In this document: in pieces, positions 1 to 9,668 of the stretch
How the letters are laid out: the number at the start of each line of letters is the position of its first letter
Position numbering within the stretch: the first letter of the stretch is position 1
Assembly: GCA_958414825.1 (NCBI GenBank)
Contig: CATYXQ010000003.1
Span: forward strand, 14,982 to 78,981
Reading direction: 5' to 3'
DNA length: 64,000 bases
From: an uncultured Eubacteriales bacterium
GTDB taxonomy: Bacteria; Bacillota; Clostridia; Oscillospirales; CAG-272
The notes under the pieces: generated by a model
Databases searched by the model: none
What the model saw: the letters and a program-made list of their open reading frames with translations, nothing else
What the model was told of the DNA's origin: nothing
Translations under genes and position numbers: made by a program

Positions 1-1
1 A

Positions 2-235
2 CTCAACGAGCGGCTGCAGAGTCTGCTTTGGAAATCCAGACAGATCTCCAAAACCGAGGCGGCGCTTTTCTGCGCGCTCGACTATCTGGGTGAAGCGCAA
101 AGCCTGAAAAAGCGTCTTGAGCGCGCGGAAGCGCAGCTTGAAGTCTACGCCGGAAACGCGGTGCGCCTGACGGAGGAAAACGAGCGGCTGTCCAAAAAAG
201 TGGACGAGCTTGAAGCTCGGCAAAAACGCAAATGA
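2..235 (+). CDS. zapA: Cell division protein ZapA, C-terminal part
   Basis: Partial gene: the start lies left of the window. The visible 77 residues begin LNERLQSLLW, pass through AALFCALDYLGEAQ and end in a charged coiled coil (LTEENERLSKKVDELEARQ). ZapA proteins have a short globular head followed by a coiled coil that makes antiparallel tetramers and bundles FtsZ at the division ring; the AL.ALDYL segment followed by a leucine heptad coil matches that plan. The stop codon overlaps the U32 start as ATGA, so the two are translationally coupled. The position directly before U32, maf and mreBCD is a usual clostridial arrangement. The missing N terminus keeps this short of certain. Confidence 0.72.
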   Translation, partial: LNERLQSLLWKSRQISKTEAALFCALDYLGEAQSLKKRLERAEAQLEVYAGNAVRLTEENERLSKKVDELEARQKRK

Positions 236-2235
236 CCCGCCTGCCCGAACTGCTTGCGCCTGCGGGCGGCTTCGCGGCGCTCCAGGCGGCTATTGAGGCG
301 GGCGCGGACGCGGTCTATTTCGGCGGCGAGCAATTCGGCGCGCGCGCGTTTGCGCAGAACTTTAGCCGCGGCGAGTTGCGCGACGCGGCAAAGCTCTGCC
401 GCGCCTATTCGGTCAAAAGCTATGTGACGCTGAACACGCTGATCTTCGACCGCGAATTTCCGGACATGCTACGTTACGCCGCGTTCCTTGAAGAAGCGGG
501 GATCGACGCGCTGATCGTCGCTGATCTCGGCGCCGCGTCCTGCATCCGGCGGCATATCCCGACCATGCGATTACATGCCTCCACCCAGTTTTCCGGCCAC
601 AACGCGCACGCCGCGGAGATACTCGCCGAAAACGGATTTGAGCGCATGGTGGCGGCGCGCGAGCTTTCCTTTGAAAATCTTTCGCGCCTGTGCGCGGCCT
701 CGCCGATTGAAATTGAGGTATTTGCGCACGGCGCGCTCTGCGTCTGCCACAGCGGACAGTGCCTGTACAGCGCGATGCTCGGCGGCCGGAGCGGCAACCG
801 CGGCATGTGCGCGCAGCCCTGCCGTCTGCCGGACGCGCGCGGGCGCTATCCGCTCAGCCTGCGCGACCTCGCGCTGGCCGAGCGCATTCCAAAGCTGATC
901 GAAACAGGCGCGGCCTCGCTCAAAATCGAGGGGCGCATGAAGTCGCCCGAATATGTTTACGGCGTTACGAGCATTTACCGCCGCCTGCTCGACGAGCGGC
1001 GCGCGGCAAGTGCGGAGGAGATGCGCCGACTTTCCGAAATTTTCAGCCGCGGCGGCTTTACCTCAGGCTATTTTGACCGAAAGATCAATCGTTCCATGCT
1101 CGGTGTGCGCGCTGCGGAAGACAAACAGAAAAGCCGGTCGCAGACGCCCTTTTCAGGTCTTGAGCGCAAATGTCCGGTACGCATTTTTTGCACGTTTGCA
1201 TCCGGAAAACCCTTTCGAGTCGCGGTAAGCGGCGAAAAGGGGGCTGCCGAAGCGTTCGGCCGCATACCCGAAGCGGCGAAAAGCGCGCCGCTGGATAAAC
1301 AGGCGCTTGAAAAAAATCTTTTGAAGCTGGGCGGCACCCCCTATACGGCCAAATCAGCCGATATTGAATTTGAAGAGGGACTGATTCTGCGAATCGGCGA
1401 AATCAACGCCGTTCGGCGGGAGGCGCTTGCGCGCTACGCCGCGCTCGGCGAGCGGGCGCATGTCGTTCAGGGCGATTTTTCCGGGCGCGCACGCGCGGAA
1501 TTTGCCCCGCTTCTGCCCACTGCGCTTGTGATGCGCGCGAAAAATCTGCCCTCCGACCCAAAGTTTTACGAATACTTTGAAACCGTCTTTCTGCCGCTTG
1601 CCGAATTTTCACCCGCCCTTTTTCCGCGCGTGCGCGGCGTACAGCTGCCGGGCGTGGTTCCCGACGACGAGTATGCCGGGGTTCTTCAGGCGCTGCGCGC
1701 GGCGCGCGCGGCGGGCGCCGATTGGGCGCTTGTCGGCAACTACGGCCATCTTGCGCTGGCGAGAGAAGCCGGATTTCAAAAAATCTGCGGCGATTTCAGA
1801 CTGAATATTACAAACGGTTTTTCCGCCGATTTTGCAAAGGAAAACGGCTTTTCCTCGCTGATCCTGTCCCCGGAACTAAGCCTTGCGCAGGCGCGGGACG
1901 TCGGCGGGCGAAGCCGGATTATCGTATACGGCCGCGTGCCGCTGATGCTGCTTGAAAAATGCGTAGTCCGCGAGGTCGCGGACTGCGGCGTATGCGGCGC
2001 CGACCGTGCGGCGCTCACCGACCGGCGGGGCGTGCGCTTCCCGATTCTGCGCGAACCGCCGCACCGCAACATTCTGTTCAACAGCGTGCCGGTCTATATG
2101 GCGGACAAACCGGTCGCCTGCGGCGGACACTTCATTTTTTCCACGGAGAGCGCGAAGGAAACCCTTGAAGTTGTCCGCGCATACCGGGAAAAGCTGCCCC
2201 ATTCGGGCAATATAAGGAGAATCAGAGAAAAATGA
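232..2235 (+). CDS. U32 family peptidase / rRNA-hydroxylation-type protein
   Basis: 667 residues. The N terminus (LPELLAPAGGFAALQAAIEAGADAVYFGG) is the TIM-barrel start of family U32, and the U32 signature appears as EVFAHGALCVCHSGQCLYS, followed by a further Cys pair (GMCAQPC). Residues from about 380 onward form the DUF3656-type C-terminal extension seen in long members. U32 proteins were named as collagenase-like peptidases, but several (RlhA, TrhP) act in hydroxylation of rRNA or tRNA and carry a Cys-bound iron-sulfur cluster, so RNA modification is at least as likely as proteolysis here. ATGA overlaps on both sides place it in one operon with zapA and maf. The family is clear; the substrate is not. 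Confidence 0.88.
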   Translation: MTRLPELLAPAGGFAALQAAIEAGADAVYFGGEQFGARAFAQNFSRGELRDAAKLCRAYSVKSYVTLNTLIFDREFPDMLRYAAFLEEAGIDALIVADLGAASCIRRHIPTMRLHASTQFSGHNAHAAEILAENGFERMVAARELSFENLSRLCAASPIEIEVFAHGALCVCHSGQCLYSAMLGGRSGNRGMCAQPCRLPDARGRYPLSLRDLALAERIPKLIETGAASLKIEGRMKSPEYVYGVTSIYRRLLDERRAASAEEMRRLSEIFSRGGFTSGYFDRKINRSMLGVRAAEDKQKSRSQTPFSGLERKCPVRIFCTFASGKPFRVAVSGEKGAAEAFGRIPEAAKSAPLDKQALEKNLLKLGGTPYTAKSADIEFEEGLILRIGEINAVRREALARYAALGERAHVVQGDFSGRARAEFAPLLPTALVMRAKNLPSDPKFYEYFETVFLPLAEFSPALFPRVRGVQLPGVVPDDEYAGVLQALRAARAAGADWALVGNYGHLALAREAGFQKICGDFRLNITNGFSADFAKENGFSSLILSPELSLAQARDVGGRSRIIVYGRVPLMLLEKCVVREVADCGVCGADRAALTDRRGVRFPILREPPHRNILFNSVPVYMADKPVACGGHFIFSTESAKETLEVVRAYREKLPHSGNIRRIREK

Positions 2236-2846
2236 CCCCAAAACTGTATCTTGCCTCCAATTCGCCGCGCCGCCGAGAGATACTCGATCGGATGCGGCTG
2301 TCCTATACAGTCTTTACCGCCGACGCGGACGAGCAGCTCGCAGACGATGTTCCGGAAGAACAGGCCTGCGAATTTCTCGCCGTGCGCAAGGCTATGGCCG
2401 CACGCGGCGGCCTCTGCGCCGCCGGAAGATTCGGCGATGACACGCTGCTGCTTGCGGCCGATACGCTGGTTTTCGCAGACGGACGGCCGCTCGGCAAGCC
2501 AAAAGACGCGGACGAAGCCCTTCGTATGCTGCTTTCGCTGCGCGGCCGCGGACACACGGTGCGCACCGGCGTCTGCCTCCTGCGCGGCGCGCGCTCCTTT
2601 TCGACGACCAACAGCGCGGTCGTGCGGATGCGCGATTTTTCAGAGGCGGAAGCCGCGGCCTATGTCCGCACGGGCGAACCGCTCGACAAGGCCGGCGCAT
2701 ACGGCGTCCAGGGCGTCGGATCGGTGCTCATTGAGCGGATCGAGGGCGATTTCTTTACAGTGATGGGTCTGCCGCCGAGCGGCGTGTACCGCCTGCTCGC
2801 GACGGCGGGAATTTCTTATTTCGACCGGATACAGGAGGGCGTATGA
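2232..2846 (+). CDS. maf: Maf-family nucleoside triphosphate pyrophosphatase
   Basis: 204 residues, normal for the family. The Maf signature LYLASNSPRRREILDRM is at the N terminus; ADTLVF and the KPKDADEA segment supply the conserved acidic and lysine residues of the active site, and a DKAGAYGVQG motif follows. Maf hydrolyses dTTP, UTP or modified nucleotides to the monophosphate plus pyrophosphate and is linked to division arrest and nucleotide-pool cleaning. ATGA overlaps with both U32 and mreB show a tightly coupled operon; maf next to mreB is common in Firmicutes. Confidence 0.93.
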   Translation: MTPKLYLASNSPRRREILDRMRLSYTVFTADADEQLADDVPEEQACEFLAVRKAMAARGGLCAAGRFGDDTLLLAADTLVFADGRPLGKPKDADEALRMLLSLRGRGHTVRTGVCLLRGARSFSTTNSAVVRMRDFSEAEAAAYVRTGEPLDKAGAYGVQGVGSVLIERIEGDFFTVMGLPPSGVYRLLATAGISYFDRIQEGV

Positions 2847-3877
2847 AACTTGGCGTATCGAAGTTCAGAGTCTCAAATAACATCGGCGTGGATCTCGGCA
2901 CCTCCAATACCCTGATCTGCCTTGCCGGACGCGGTATCGCGCTGCACGAACCCTCGGTGGCGGCGGTCAACAGCCGCACGATGGCGGCCGTGGAGGTGGG
3001 CGACGCGGCAAGCCTGATGGTGGGCAAAACCGCGGGCGAGCTTCAGGCCTTTCATCCAATCCGGGACGGCGTCATCGCCGACTACGACGTGGCGGTCGCC
3101 ATGCTGCGGAAATTCATCCGCAAGGTCGCGGGGCCGATTTTGTTCAACCGCCCGAAAGTCGCCATGTGCGTCCCGCACGAGATCACCGGCGTTGACCGGC
3201 GCGCATTCGAGGACGCGGCTATGGAGTCGGGCGCGCGGAGCGTAACGCTGATCGAAAAGCCGGTCGCCGCCGCCATCGGCGCAGGCGTCAAAATCGGCGC
3301 GCCGCGCGGCAGCTTTATCATCGACATCGGCGGCGGAACAACCGAGGTCGCCTCGATCAGCCTCGGCGCGATTGTGACCTCCGGCTCCATCCGCATTGCG
3401 GGCAACCGGTTAGACGACGCCATTATGCTCTACATTAAGCGGCGCTACAATGTCTCCATCAGCCCGAAAACCGCCGAAGTGCTCAAACAGCGCATCGGAT
3501 CGGTGCACCCGCAGACCGACGCGGGTATGCTCGAAATCCGGGGCAAGAATCTCACAAGCGGTCTGCCCGTCACGCTGAACGTGACCTCCGGCGAGGTCCG
3601 CGAGGCTATGAGCGACCAAATCGAACAGATCATCGACTGCGTGCGCGCGGTGCTGGAGAAAACGCCGCCTGAAATCTGCGCCGACATTTACGACCGGGGC
3701 GTGATTTTGACCGGCGGATGCGCCAATCTGCGCGGTCTGCCGATCTTGCTGTCCCAGATCACCGGCGTGCGGGTCACCGTGGCCGAAAAGCCGTTTCAAA
3801 CTGTGGCGATCGGCCTCGGACGCTTTGTGGAACATCCGGAAAACTTTCCGTATTTGATGCAGTACCGCGCAAAATAA
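2843..3877 (+). CDS. mreB: Rod-shape actin homologue MreB
   Basis: 344 residues, full length. The actin-fold phosphate-1 loop is visible as IGVDLGTSNTLI, phosphate-2 as FIIDIGGGTTEVA, and the adenosine motif as VILTGGCANLRGL. MreB polymerises under the membrane and guides the elongation complex (MreC, MreD, RodA, PBP2) that builds the lateral wall. A good GGAGG lies before the ATG, which overlaps the maf stop. With mreC, mreD and PBP2 downstream, the complete elongasome core except RodA is encoded here, so the cell is probably rod-shaped. Confidence 0.95.
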   Translation: MKLGVSKFRVSNNIGVDLGTSNTLICLAGRGIALHEPSVAAVNSRTMAAVEVGDAASLMVGKTAGELQAFHPIRDGVIADYDVAVAMLRKFIRKVAGPILFNRPKVAMCVPHEITGVDRRAFEDAAMESGARSVTLIEKPVAAAIGAGVKIGAPRGSFIIDIGGGTTEVASISLGAIVTSGSIRIAGNRLDDAIMLYIKRRYNVSISPKTAEVLKQRIGSVHPQTDAGMLEIRGKNLTSGLPVTLNVTSGEVREAMSDQIEQIIDCVRAVLEKTPPEICADIYDRGVILTGGCANLRGLPILLSQITGVRVTVAEKPFQTVAIGLGRFVEHPENFPYLMQYRAK

Positions 3878-3913
3878 CCGGGCGCTTCCGGAAAAACATG
3901 CAGGAGAAACGGA

Positions 3914-4768
3914 ATGGGTAATTTTTTCAGAAGCCGGGTTTTTGCGGCCATGCTGACCCTGTTTATCATTTTGGCCGGAATCCCGACGATCCTCTGTTCG
4001 ATGGGACAGGGGGATTTTGTCAAGGACACGCTGATGAGCGTTGTCACGCCCTTTATGCGGGGCGCTGCGTTTGTCGGGGAGTCGCTTCGCGGGTTCAGCG
4101 AATATTTTACCGAATTTGACCGCTTAAAGGCCGAAAACGAAGCGCTTGCCGAGCGGGTTTCCGAACTGGAGGAGCAGATTTACAACGCGCAGCTGCTGGA
4201 GGATGAAAACGAGTGGATGCGCGCCTACCTCGGCGTCAAGCGCGCGCACACCGATTTTGTGCTGTGCGACGCCGATCTGATCGGCAGCGATTCGGGCCGC
4301 TATATTTCCGCTTTCACGCTCGACCGCGGCACAAGTTCGGGGATCGCCGCCGGAATGCCGGTGATTACCGATGCGGGCGTGGTCGGCCGTGTAACCGAAG
4401 TCGGACTCACGTTTTGCCGAGTGTCCACCATTATCAATTACGACTCGTCTATAGGCGCGTACGTCGAGCGCAGCGGCGAGGTCGGCCTTGTATGCGGAGA
4501 TTTCGAGCGGCGTTCGGACGGAACCTGCCTGCTCCGCTATCTACCCTTTGATGCGGACGTCGAGGTCGGCGACAAAATTTATTCAAGCGGACTCGGAAGC
4601 GTGTATCCGCGCGGCCTTTATATCGGCGAGGTTGCGGAAGTCACCGGCGACAGCTACGACCATACGAAAATCGCAGTCGTCCGCCCTGCCGCAGATCTCT
4701 CCTCGATCTCGAGGGTAATGATCCTGACCGACTACACGGTCTATACGGAGGCGGGGCATGAGGATTAA
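3914..4768 (+). CDS. mreC: Rod-shape protein MreC
   Basis: 284 residues. One N-terminal membrane segment (about residues 10-30) is followed by a coiled coil (RLKAENEALAERVSELEEQI, residues 72-91) and a double beta-barrel domain containing the hallmark GISAGMPV-like stretch (here SSGIAAGMPVITDAGVVGRV). MreC sits outside the membrane as a scaffold that activates PBP2. It is preceded by AGGAGAAACGG and overlaps mreD by 11 bases, so expression is coupled. Confidence 0.93.
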   Translation: MGNFFRSRVFAAMLTLFIILAGIPTILCSMGQGDFVKDTLMSVVTPFMRGAAFVGESLRGFSEYFTEFDRLKAENEALAERVSELEEQIYNAQLLEDENEWMRAYLGVKRAHTDFVLCDADLIGSDSGRYISAFTLDRGTSSGIAAGMPVITDAGVVGRVTEVGLTFCRVSTIINYDSSIGAYVERSGEVGLVCGDFERRSDGTCLLRYLPFDADVEVGDKIYSSGLGSVYPRGLYIGEVAEVTGDSYDHTKIAVVRPAADLSSISRVMILTDYTVYTEAGHED

Positions 4769-5279
4769 CATCCGAAAGCAAACATTGGTCAAATCCCTCT
4801 GCTATTCGCTGCTCTTTTTCGCGCTGCTCCTGTTTTCCGAATCCTTTCTGCCCGCGCTCTGTCCAAGCTTTGCCGCGCCCTGGCTTCTGCCCGGCGCGCT
4901 GGCCGCGCTCGCGCTCTTTGAGGACGAACGCTACGCAGGGCTTTTTGCGGTTATCTTCGGCGTTCTTGAGGAATGTATGAGCCGGGGCGGCCGCACGGTG
5001 TTCCCGCTCCTCTATGTTTCGTTCGCCCTGCTTTGCGCCTATCTGTACTCACACGTTTTTGTGCGGAATTTTCTTTCCTGGTTTTGTTATACGACCGCCG
5101 GCCTTGCGCTCTGCGCCCTCGCCGAACTCTTTTATCTCGTCGCGCGCTGGGATTTACCGGCGCATATGCTCTTGCAGGAAGTGCTGCCTGTGTTTCTGAC
5201 CTCGCTTCCCCTCTCCCTTTTGCTCTACCCGATTTTTTCCAAAATCAAAAAGAAGACCACCCGCGAGGGGTACGCATAA
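4758..5279 (+). CDS. mreD: Rod-shape protein MreD
   Basis: 173 residues made almost wholly of hydrophobic segments (roughly five to six helices), the size and topology of MreD, the integral membrane partner of MreC. Sequence identity in this family is low, so the call rests on topology, the 11-base overlap with mreC and the PBP2 gene that follows. The C terminus is basic (KIKKKTTREGYA), as expected for a cytoplasmic tail. Confidence 0.85.
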   Translation: MRINIRKQTLVKSLCYSLLFFALLLFSESFLPALCPSFAAPWLLPGALAALALFEDERYAGLFAVIFGVLEECMSRGGRTVFPLLYVSFALLCAYLYSHVFVRNFLSWFCYTTAGLALCALAELFYLVARWDLPAHMLLQEVLPVFLTSLPLSLLLYPIFSKIKKKTTREGYA

Positions 5280-5390
5280 AGCGCCGGGGTATGCGAGCCG
5301 CTTATCGAAGCGGAAAGCCGCATAGCCGCTGACTACCCGTGCGCAAGCCGTTTTTCCCATGTATTTTGCTTTGAAAGGAGGCGCTTTTCC

Positions 5391-7493
5391 ATGAAAAAAC
5401 TGCACACTACCCTGCGGATTACGATTCCCGGCGCGCTTTTTCTGGGAATCTGCGCCGCCTATCTGATTATCCTGATTAACATTCAAATCACCGGTCAGGA
5501 CTACTATACGATCATCAAAGAGGAAACGCACACCCGCTATGTTTCCATTGAAGCGGCGCGCGGCGAAATCTATGACCGAAACGGCCTGCCGCTGGTCATC
5601 AACACCGAGGCGTACAACGTCAGCCTGGAATACGGCGCGATGCCGAAGAGCAAGGCCGACTTCAACGACGTGATTCTGCGCACGGTATCGGCCGTGCGGG
5701 AAAGCGGGGGCGAAGATTGCCTGACCGGACAGAATTTTCCGTTTACGGGCTTTTATCCCGACTATGCGCCAAACGAGGAATTTCTCAACGCCGGTTCCAA
5801 CCGGACAAAATTTGAAGCGCTGCTCGCGCGGCTGGAACTGCCCGCCGACGTCGGCTGCACGGAACTGCTCGACTTTCTCAAATTCCGATACGGCCTCACC
5901 GATAAAGAGGGGAACGACTCCGGTCTGTACACCGCCGACGAAGCCGATCTTCTGCTGCGCATCCGCTACGACATGGAATACCTGCAATTCAGCCGGGTGC
6001 AGCCCTATACGATAGCCGAGCGCGTAGACATTCGGACGCTCACCTATGTCAAGGAGCTTGCCATCGGACAGGTTCTCATTACCGAGGAAGCCGCGCGCAC
6101 CTATGTATACGACGGATACGCCTCGCACATTCTCGGCCGGATCGGCAAAATTCCGTCGGAGCGCGCGGAGGAATACGCGGCGCTCGGCTACAGCGGGGAC
6201 GCATATGTCGGCATTTCGGGCGCGGAACAGGTGTATGAGGAATATCTGCGCGGTATCGACGGCATTTTGGCCATTGAAGAGGATCAATACGGCAACATCC
6301 TTTCCGAAACGGTCACCAAAGAGCCGGTTGCCGGAAAAGACGTTTACCTGACCATCGACATCAACCTGCAAATGACGGCGGAGAACGCGCTCTGCGACAA
6401 CATTGCGCTGATCCGCGAAACGGCCGCGGCCAGCGGCGACGAACATAACGGCGAGGACGCAAACTCCGGCGCGGCCGTCGCCGTAGACCCGGACACGGGC
6501 GAGGTACTGGCAATTGCCTCATATCCCACTTTTTCCCTGGCCAAATTCCAGGAGGAATATGCAAAAACCAGCAACGACCCGCTCCGTCCGCATTACAACC
6601 GCGCGCTCTTTGGCCTGTATGAACCCGGCTCCACCTTTAAGCCCGGCGTTGCGGCCGCCGCGCTCAACGAAGGCGTCATCTCTTCCAATACGGTTATCGT
6701 AGACCGCGGCGCATACGATTATTATGACACCTATCAGCCCCGCTGCTGGATTTATCTGCGCTTCGGCTACACGCACGGCCCGCAGAACGTCACCCAGGCG
6801 ATTCAAAATTCCTGCAACTATTTCTTTTACGAGGTCGGACGCCTGCTCGGCATCGAAAAAATGAACGAATACTGCCGCATGTACGGCCTCGGCGTGCCGA
6901 CCGGCATCGAATTCGGCGAATCGACCGGCACGCTTGCCGGACCCGAATACAGCGAAAGCATGGGCAAAATCTGGAATCCGGGAGACACGCTTCAGGCGGC
7001 GATTGGCCAGTCGGACAACACGTTTACGCCGCTGCAAATGGCCGTTTATACCGCTACCCTTGCAAACGGCGGCACGCGCTACCGCGCGCATATGCTGCAC
7101 GAGGTTCACAGCTTTCCGGACGGCGGAGTCGTCGCAAAGAGCGACCCCGAGGCGCTCTGTCAAATCGAATTTAAGGCGGGCGTGCTCGCCACCGTGAAAA
7201 ACGCGATGAAAAACGTGGTGGAAAACGGTTCGGCCGCGCGGATTTTCCGCAACTACGACCTGACGGTCGGCGGCAAAACCGGTACGGCGCAGGTCGGCTC
7301 CGACCGAAGCGACAACGCGACTTTTATCGGCTTTGCTCCATATGAGGAACCGAAAATAGCCGTTTCGGTCGTGATCGAACAGGGGGCGAACGGCACGGAC
7401 GCCGCGTACACCGCCAAAGCCATTTTTGACGCTTATATCAAGGGACAAACCTATGTTCCAATGGCAGACAGGGAGGAAAACCATGCAGAATAA
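5391..7493 (+). CDS. mrdA: Penicillin-binding protein 2 (elongation transpeptidase)
   Basis: 700 residues. Short cytoplasmic N terminus, one membrane anchor (about residues 12-32), the class B PBP dimerisation domain starting ARGEIYDRNG, then the transpeptidase domain with all three motifs: STFK (catalytic Ser about 414), SCN (about 474) and KTGTAQ (about 629). It cross-links lateral wall peptidoglycan under MreCD control. A strong AAAGGAGG precedes the ATG. An insertion of roughly 150 residues between the PBP dimer motif and the EEYLRGIDG segment is typical of Clostridia. Its end overlaps nth. Confidence 0.93.
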   Translation: MKKLHTTLRITIPGALFLGICAAYLIILINIQITGQDYYTIIKEETHTRYVSIEAARGEIYDRNGLPLVINTEAYNVSLEYGAMPKSKADFNDVILRTVSAVRESGGEDCLTGQNFPFTGFYPDYAPNEEFLNAGSNRTKFEALLARLELPADVGCTELLDFLKFRYGLTDKEGNDSGLYTADEADLLLRIRYDMEYLQFSRVQPYTIAERVDIRTLTYVKELAIGQVLITEEAARTYVYDGYASHILGRIGKIPSERAEEYAALGYSGDAYVGISGAEQVYEEYLRGIDGILAIEEDQYGNILSETVTKEPVAGKDVYLTIDINLQMTAENALCDNIALIRETAAASGDEHNGEDANSGAAVAVDPDTGEVLAIASYPTFSLAKFQEEYAKTSNDPLRPHYNRALFGLYEPGSTFKPGVAAAALNEGVISSNTVIVDRGAYDYYDTYQPRCWIYLRFGYTHGPQNVTQAIQNSCNYFFYEVGRLLGIEKMNEYCRMYGLGVPTGIEFGESTGTLAGPEYSESMGKIWNPGDTLQAAIGQSDNTFTPLQMAVYTATLANGGTRYRAHMLHEVHSFPDGGVVAKSDPEALCQIEFKAGVLATVKNAMKNVVENGSAARIFRNYDLTVGGKTGTAQVGSDRSDNATFIGFAPYEEPKIAVSVVIEQGANGTDAAYTAKAIFDAYIKGQTYVPMADREENHAE

Positions 7494-8127
7494 AGAACTG
7501 GCCGCGCGCGCGGCCGCCGCGCTTGAGGCGCTCTACCCGGACGCCGCCTGCTCGCTCGAATACGCGGGCGAACCCTGGAAGCTTTTGATTATGGCGCGGC
7601 TCTCCGCCCAGTGCACCGACGCGCGCGTCAACATCGTATCCGAAGATTTGTTCCGCAAATATCCCACGCTCGCCTCCGTGGCGGAAAGCGAGCTTTCCGA
7701 GCTTGAGGAGGCCGTCAAACCCTGCGGACTGTATAAAACCAAGGCAAAAAGCATCCGCGAGACCGCCGGGATTCTGATGCGCGATTTCGGCGGGCGTGTG
7801 CCGGACACCATGGACGCGCTGCTTTCCCTGCCCGGCGTCGGACGCAAAATCGCCAATCTGATGCTCGGCGACGTGTTCGGACAGCCGAATATCGTCACCG
7901 ATACCCACTGCATCCGCATCTGCGGCCGGCTCGGCTTTTATCCGGAAAGCGAAAAGAATCCGGCGAAGATCGAAAAAATTTTAGACGGATGCGTGGAAAA
8001 GCCGATCCAGTCGGATTTCTGCCACCGTCTGGTGCTGTTCGGGCGGGATATTTGCACGGCGCGCGGTCCGCGCTGCGCCGACTGTCCGCTCAGCGAATTT
8101 TGCAAACACAATTCTGCAAAAAAATAG
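7483..8127 (+). CDS. nth: Endonuclease III
   Basis: 214 residues from the ATG at 7483, chosen because GGGAGG lies 6 bases upstream and the family starts there. It has the helix-hairpin-helix LPGVGRKIA with the catalytic lysine, the catalytic aspartate in VTDTHC, and the C-terminal iron-sulfur cysteines spaced C-x6-C-x2-C-x5-C (CTARGPRC.ADC.PLSEFC). Nth removes oxidised pyrimidines and cuts the resulting abasic site. It overlaps the end of PBP2 by 11 bases, so it is probably the last gene of the shape operon; the next gene has its own promoter. Confidence 0.95.
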   Translation: MQNKELAARAAAALEALYPDAACSLEYAGEPWKLLIMARLSAQCTDARVNIVSEDLFRKYPTLASVAESELSELEEAVKPCGLYKTKAKSIRETAGILMRDFGGRVPDTMDALLSLPGVGRKIANLMLGDVFGQPNIVTDTHCIRICGRLGFYPESEKNPAKIEKILDGCVEKPIQSDFCHRLVLFGRDICTARGPRCADCPLSEFCKHNSAKK

Positions 8128-8128
8128 A

Positions 8129-8157
8129 TTGCATTTATCCGCGCGCCGCGATATAAT
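8129..8157 (+). promoter_or_regulatory. Sigma-70-type promoter for asnS
   Basis: TTGCAT (8129-8134), a 17-base spacer and a perfect TATAAT (8152-8157) lie about 70 bases before the asnS start, in an AT-rich stretch after nth. Spacing is ideal. Confidence 0.75.
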
Positions 8158-8228
8158 AATATAATAAAAAAACAGCCGCAAAACGGTTTTACAGAAATAG
8201 AAATTCAATGTACTGTGAGGAAAATCAT

Positions 8229-9623
8229 ATGCAGAGAACAGAAATTCGCAGCATTTTTCAAAATCCCGACAGCGCAGCCAGGCAGGAAATCACGGTTTGC
8301 GGATGGGCGCGTTCCATCCGGGCAAGCAACGCGTTCGGCTTTATCGAACTGAACGACGGAAGCTGTTTCGGCAATCTGCAAATTGTATTTGAAGCGGACA
8401 AAATCGAAAATTACGCCGAAATCGCACGGCAGAACGTGGGCGCCGCGCTGGAAGCGACCGGTACGCTCGTGCTGACGCCGGGCGCAAAGCAGCCCTTTGA
8501 ACTCAAGGCCGCTTCGGTGCGCGTGGAGGGCGTTTCTCTGCCCGACTATCCGCTGCAAAAGAAAAAACACTCGTTTGAATTTCTGCGCACCATCGCGCAT
8601 CTGCGCCCGCGCGCCAACACGTTCAACGCTGTATTCCGCGTGCGGAGCGAATGCGCCTATGCGATCCACAATTTCTTCCATGAGCGCGGCTTTGTCTATG
8701 TCAACACGCCGATCATTACGACCTCCGACTGCGAGGGCGCGGGCGAGATGTTCCGGGTGACCGCGCTGGATATGAACGATCTGCCGACGCTCCCGGACGG
8801 AACCGTCGATTTTTCGCAGGATTTCTTCGGCAAAAAAACCAGTCTGACCGTGTCCGGCCAACTCAACGCCGAATGCTTTGCACTCGCGTTCGGAAACGTC
8901 TACACGTTCGGTCCGACTTTCCGCGCCGAGCGCTCCAATACGGGGCGACATGCGGCGGAATTCTGGATGATGGAACCGGAGATGGCCTTTGCCGATCTGA
9001 ACGACGACATGGAGCTTGCCGAGGCCATGATAAAATCGGTCGTCCGTCATGTGATGGCGTCCTGCCCTGCCGAGCTTGAATTTTTCAACAAATTCTTCGA
9101 TCAGACGCTGCTTTTGCGTCTGCAAAACCTGGTAGAAAACGATTTCGCGCGCGTCAGCTATACCGAAGCGATCCGCATTCTTGAAGAAAGCGGCCACGCC
9201 TTTGAATATCCGGTTTCGTTCGGTATCGACCTCCAGACCGAGCATGAGCGCTGGCTGACCGAAAAGGTATTCGGCAAGCCGGTGTTTGTCACCGACTATC
9301 CGAAAGAGATCAAGGCTTTCTACATGCGGCAGAACGACGACGGAAAAACCGTCGCCGCCATGGACATGTTGGTTCCGGGCGTCGGCGAACTGATCGGCGG
9401 TTCTCAGCGCGAAGAGCGCATGGATCGCCTGACCGAGGCAATGGCGCGCTTCGGCCTTTCCGAGGCGGATTATAAATGGTATTTGGATCTGCGCCGCTAC
9501 GGCAGCGCAAAGCACGCGGGATTTGGCCTCGGTTTTGAGCGCCTCGTGATGTACCTGACCGGCGTATCCAACATCCGGGACGTGGAAGCTTTCCCGCGCA
9601 CGACCGGCTCCGCCGAATTTTAA
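8229..9623 (+). CDS. asnS: Asparagine-tRNA ligase
   Basis: 464 residues from the ATG at 8229, preferred over an ATG 21 bases earlier because GTGAGG sits 8 bases before it. An N-terminal OB fold ([24 protein letters not shown]) binds the anticodon; class II motif 2 is [20 protein letters not shown] and motif 3 is [13 protein letters not shown]. It charges tRNA-Asn with asparagine in the cytoplasm. A monocistronic promoter lies upstream; the aminotransferase follows after 45 bases. Confidence 0.95.
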   Translation: MQRTEIRSIFQNPDSAARQEITVCGWARSIRASNAFGFIELNDGSCFGNLQIVFEADKIENYAEIARQNVGAALEATGTLVLTPGAKQPFELKAASVRVEGVSLPDYPLQKKKHSFEFLRTIAHLRPRANTFNAVFRVRSECAYAIHNFFHERGFVYVNTPIITTSDCEGAGEMFRVTALDMNDLPTLPDGTVDFSQDFFGKKTSLTVSGQLNAECFALAFGNVYTFGPTFRAERSNTGRHAAEFWMMEPEMAFADLNDDMELAEAMIKSVVRHVMASCPAELEFFNKFFDQTLLLRLQNLVENDFARVSYTEAIRILEESGHAFEYPVSFGIDLQTEHERWLTEKVFGKPVFVTDYPKEIKAFYMRQNDDGKTVAAMDMLVPGVGELIGGSQREERMDRLTEAMARFGLSEADYKWYLDLRRYGSAKHAGFGLGFERLVMYLTGVSNIRDVEAFPRTTGSAEF

Positions 9624-9668
9624 GCCGGGTTTACGGTTCAACCGACCCCATAAGGAGATTTTTGTTAT

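Noticed and set aside
8205..9641. 478-codon open frame on minus, opposite asnS
   Set aside because: It is the complement of a clear, complete asnS; its product has no family motif and no ribosome site. Long antisense frames are expected in GC-rich DNA.
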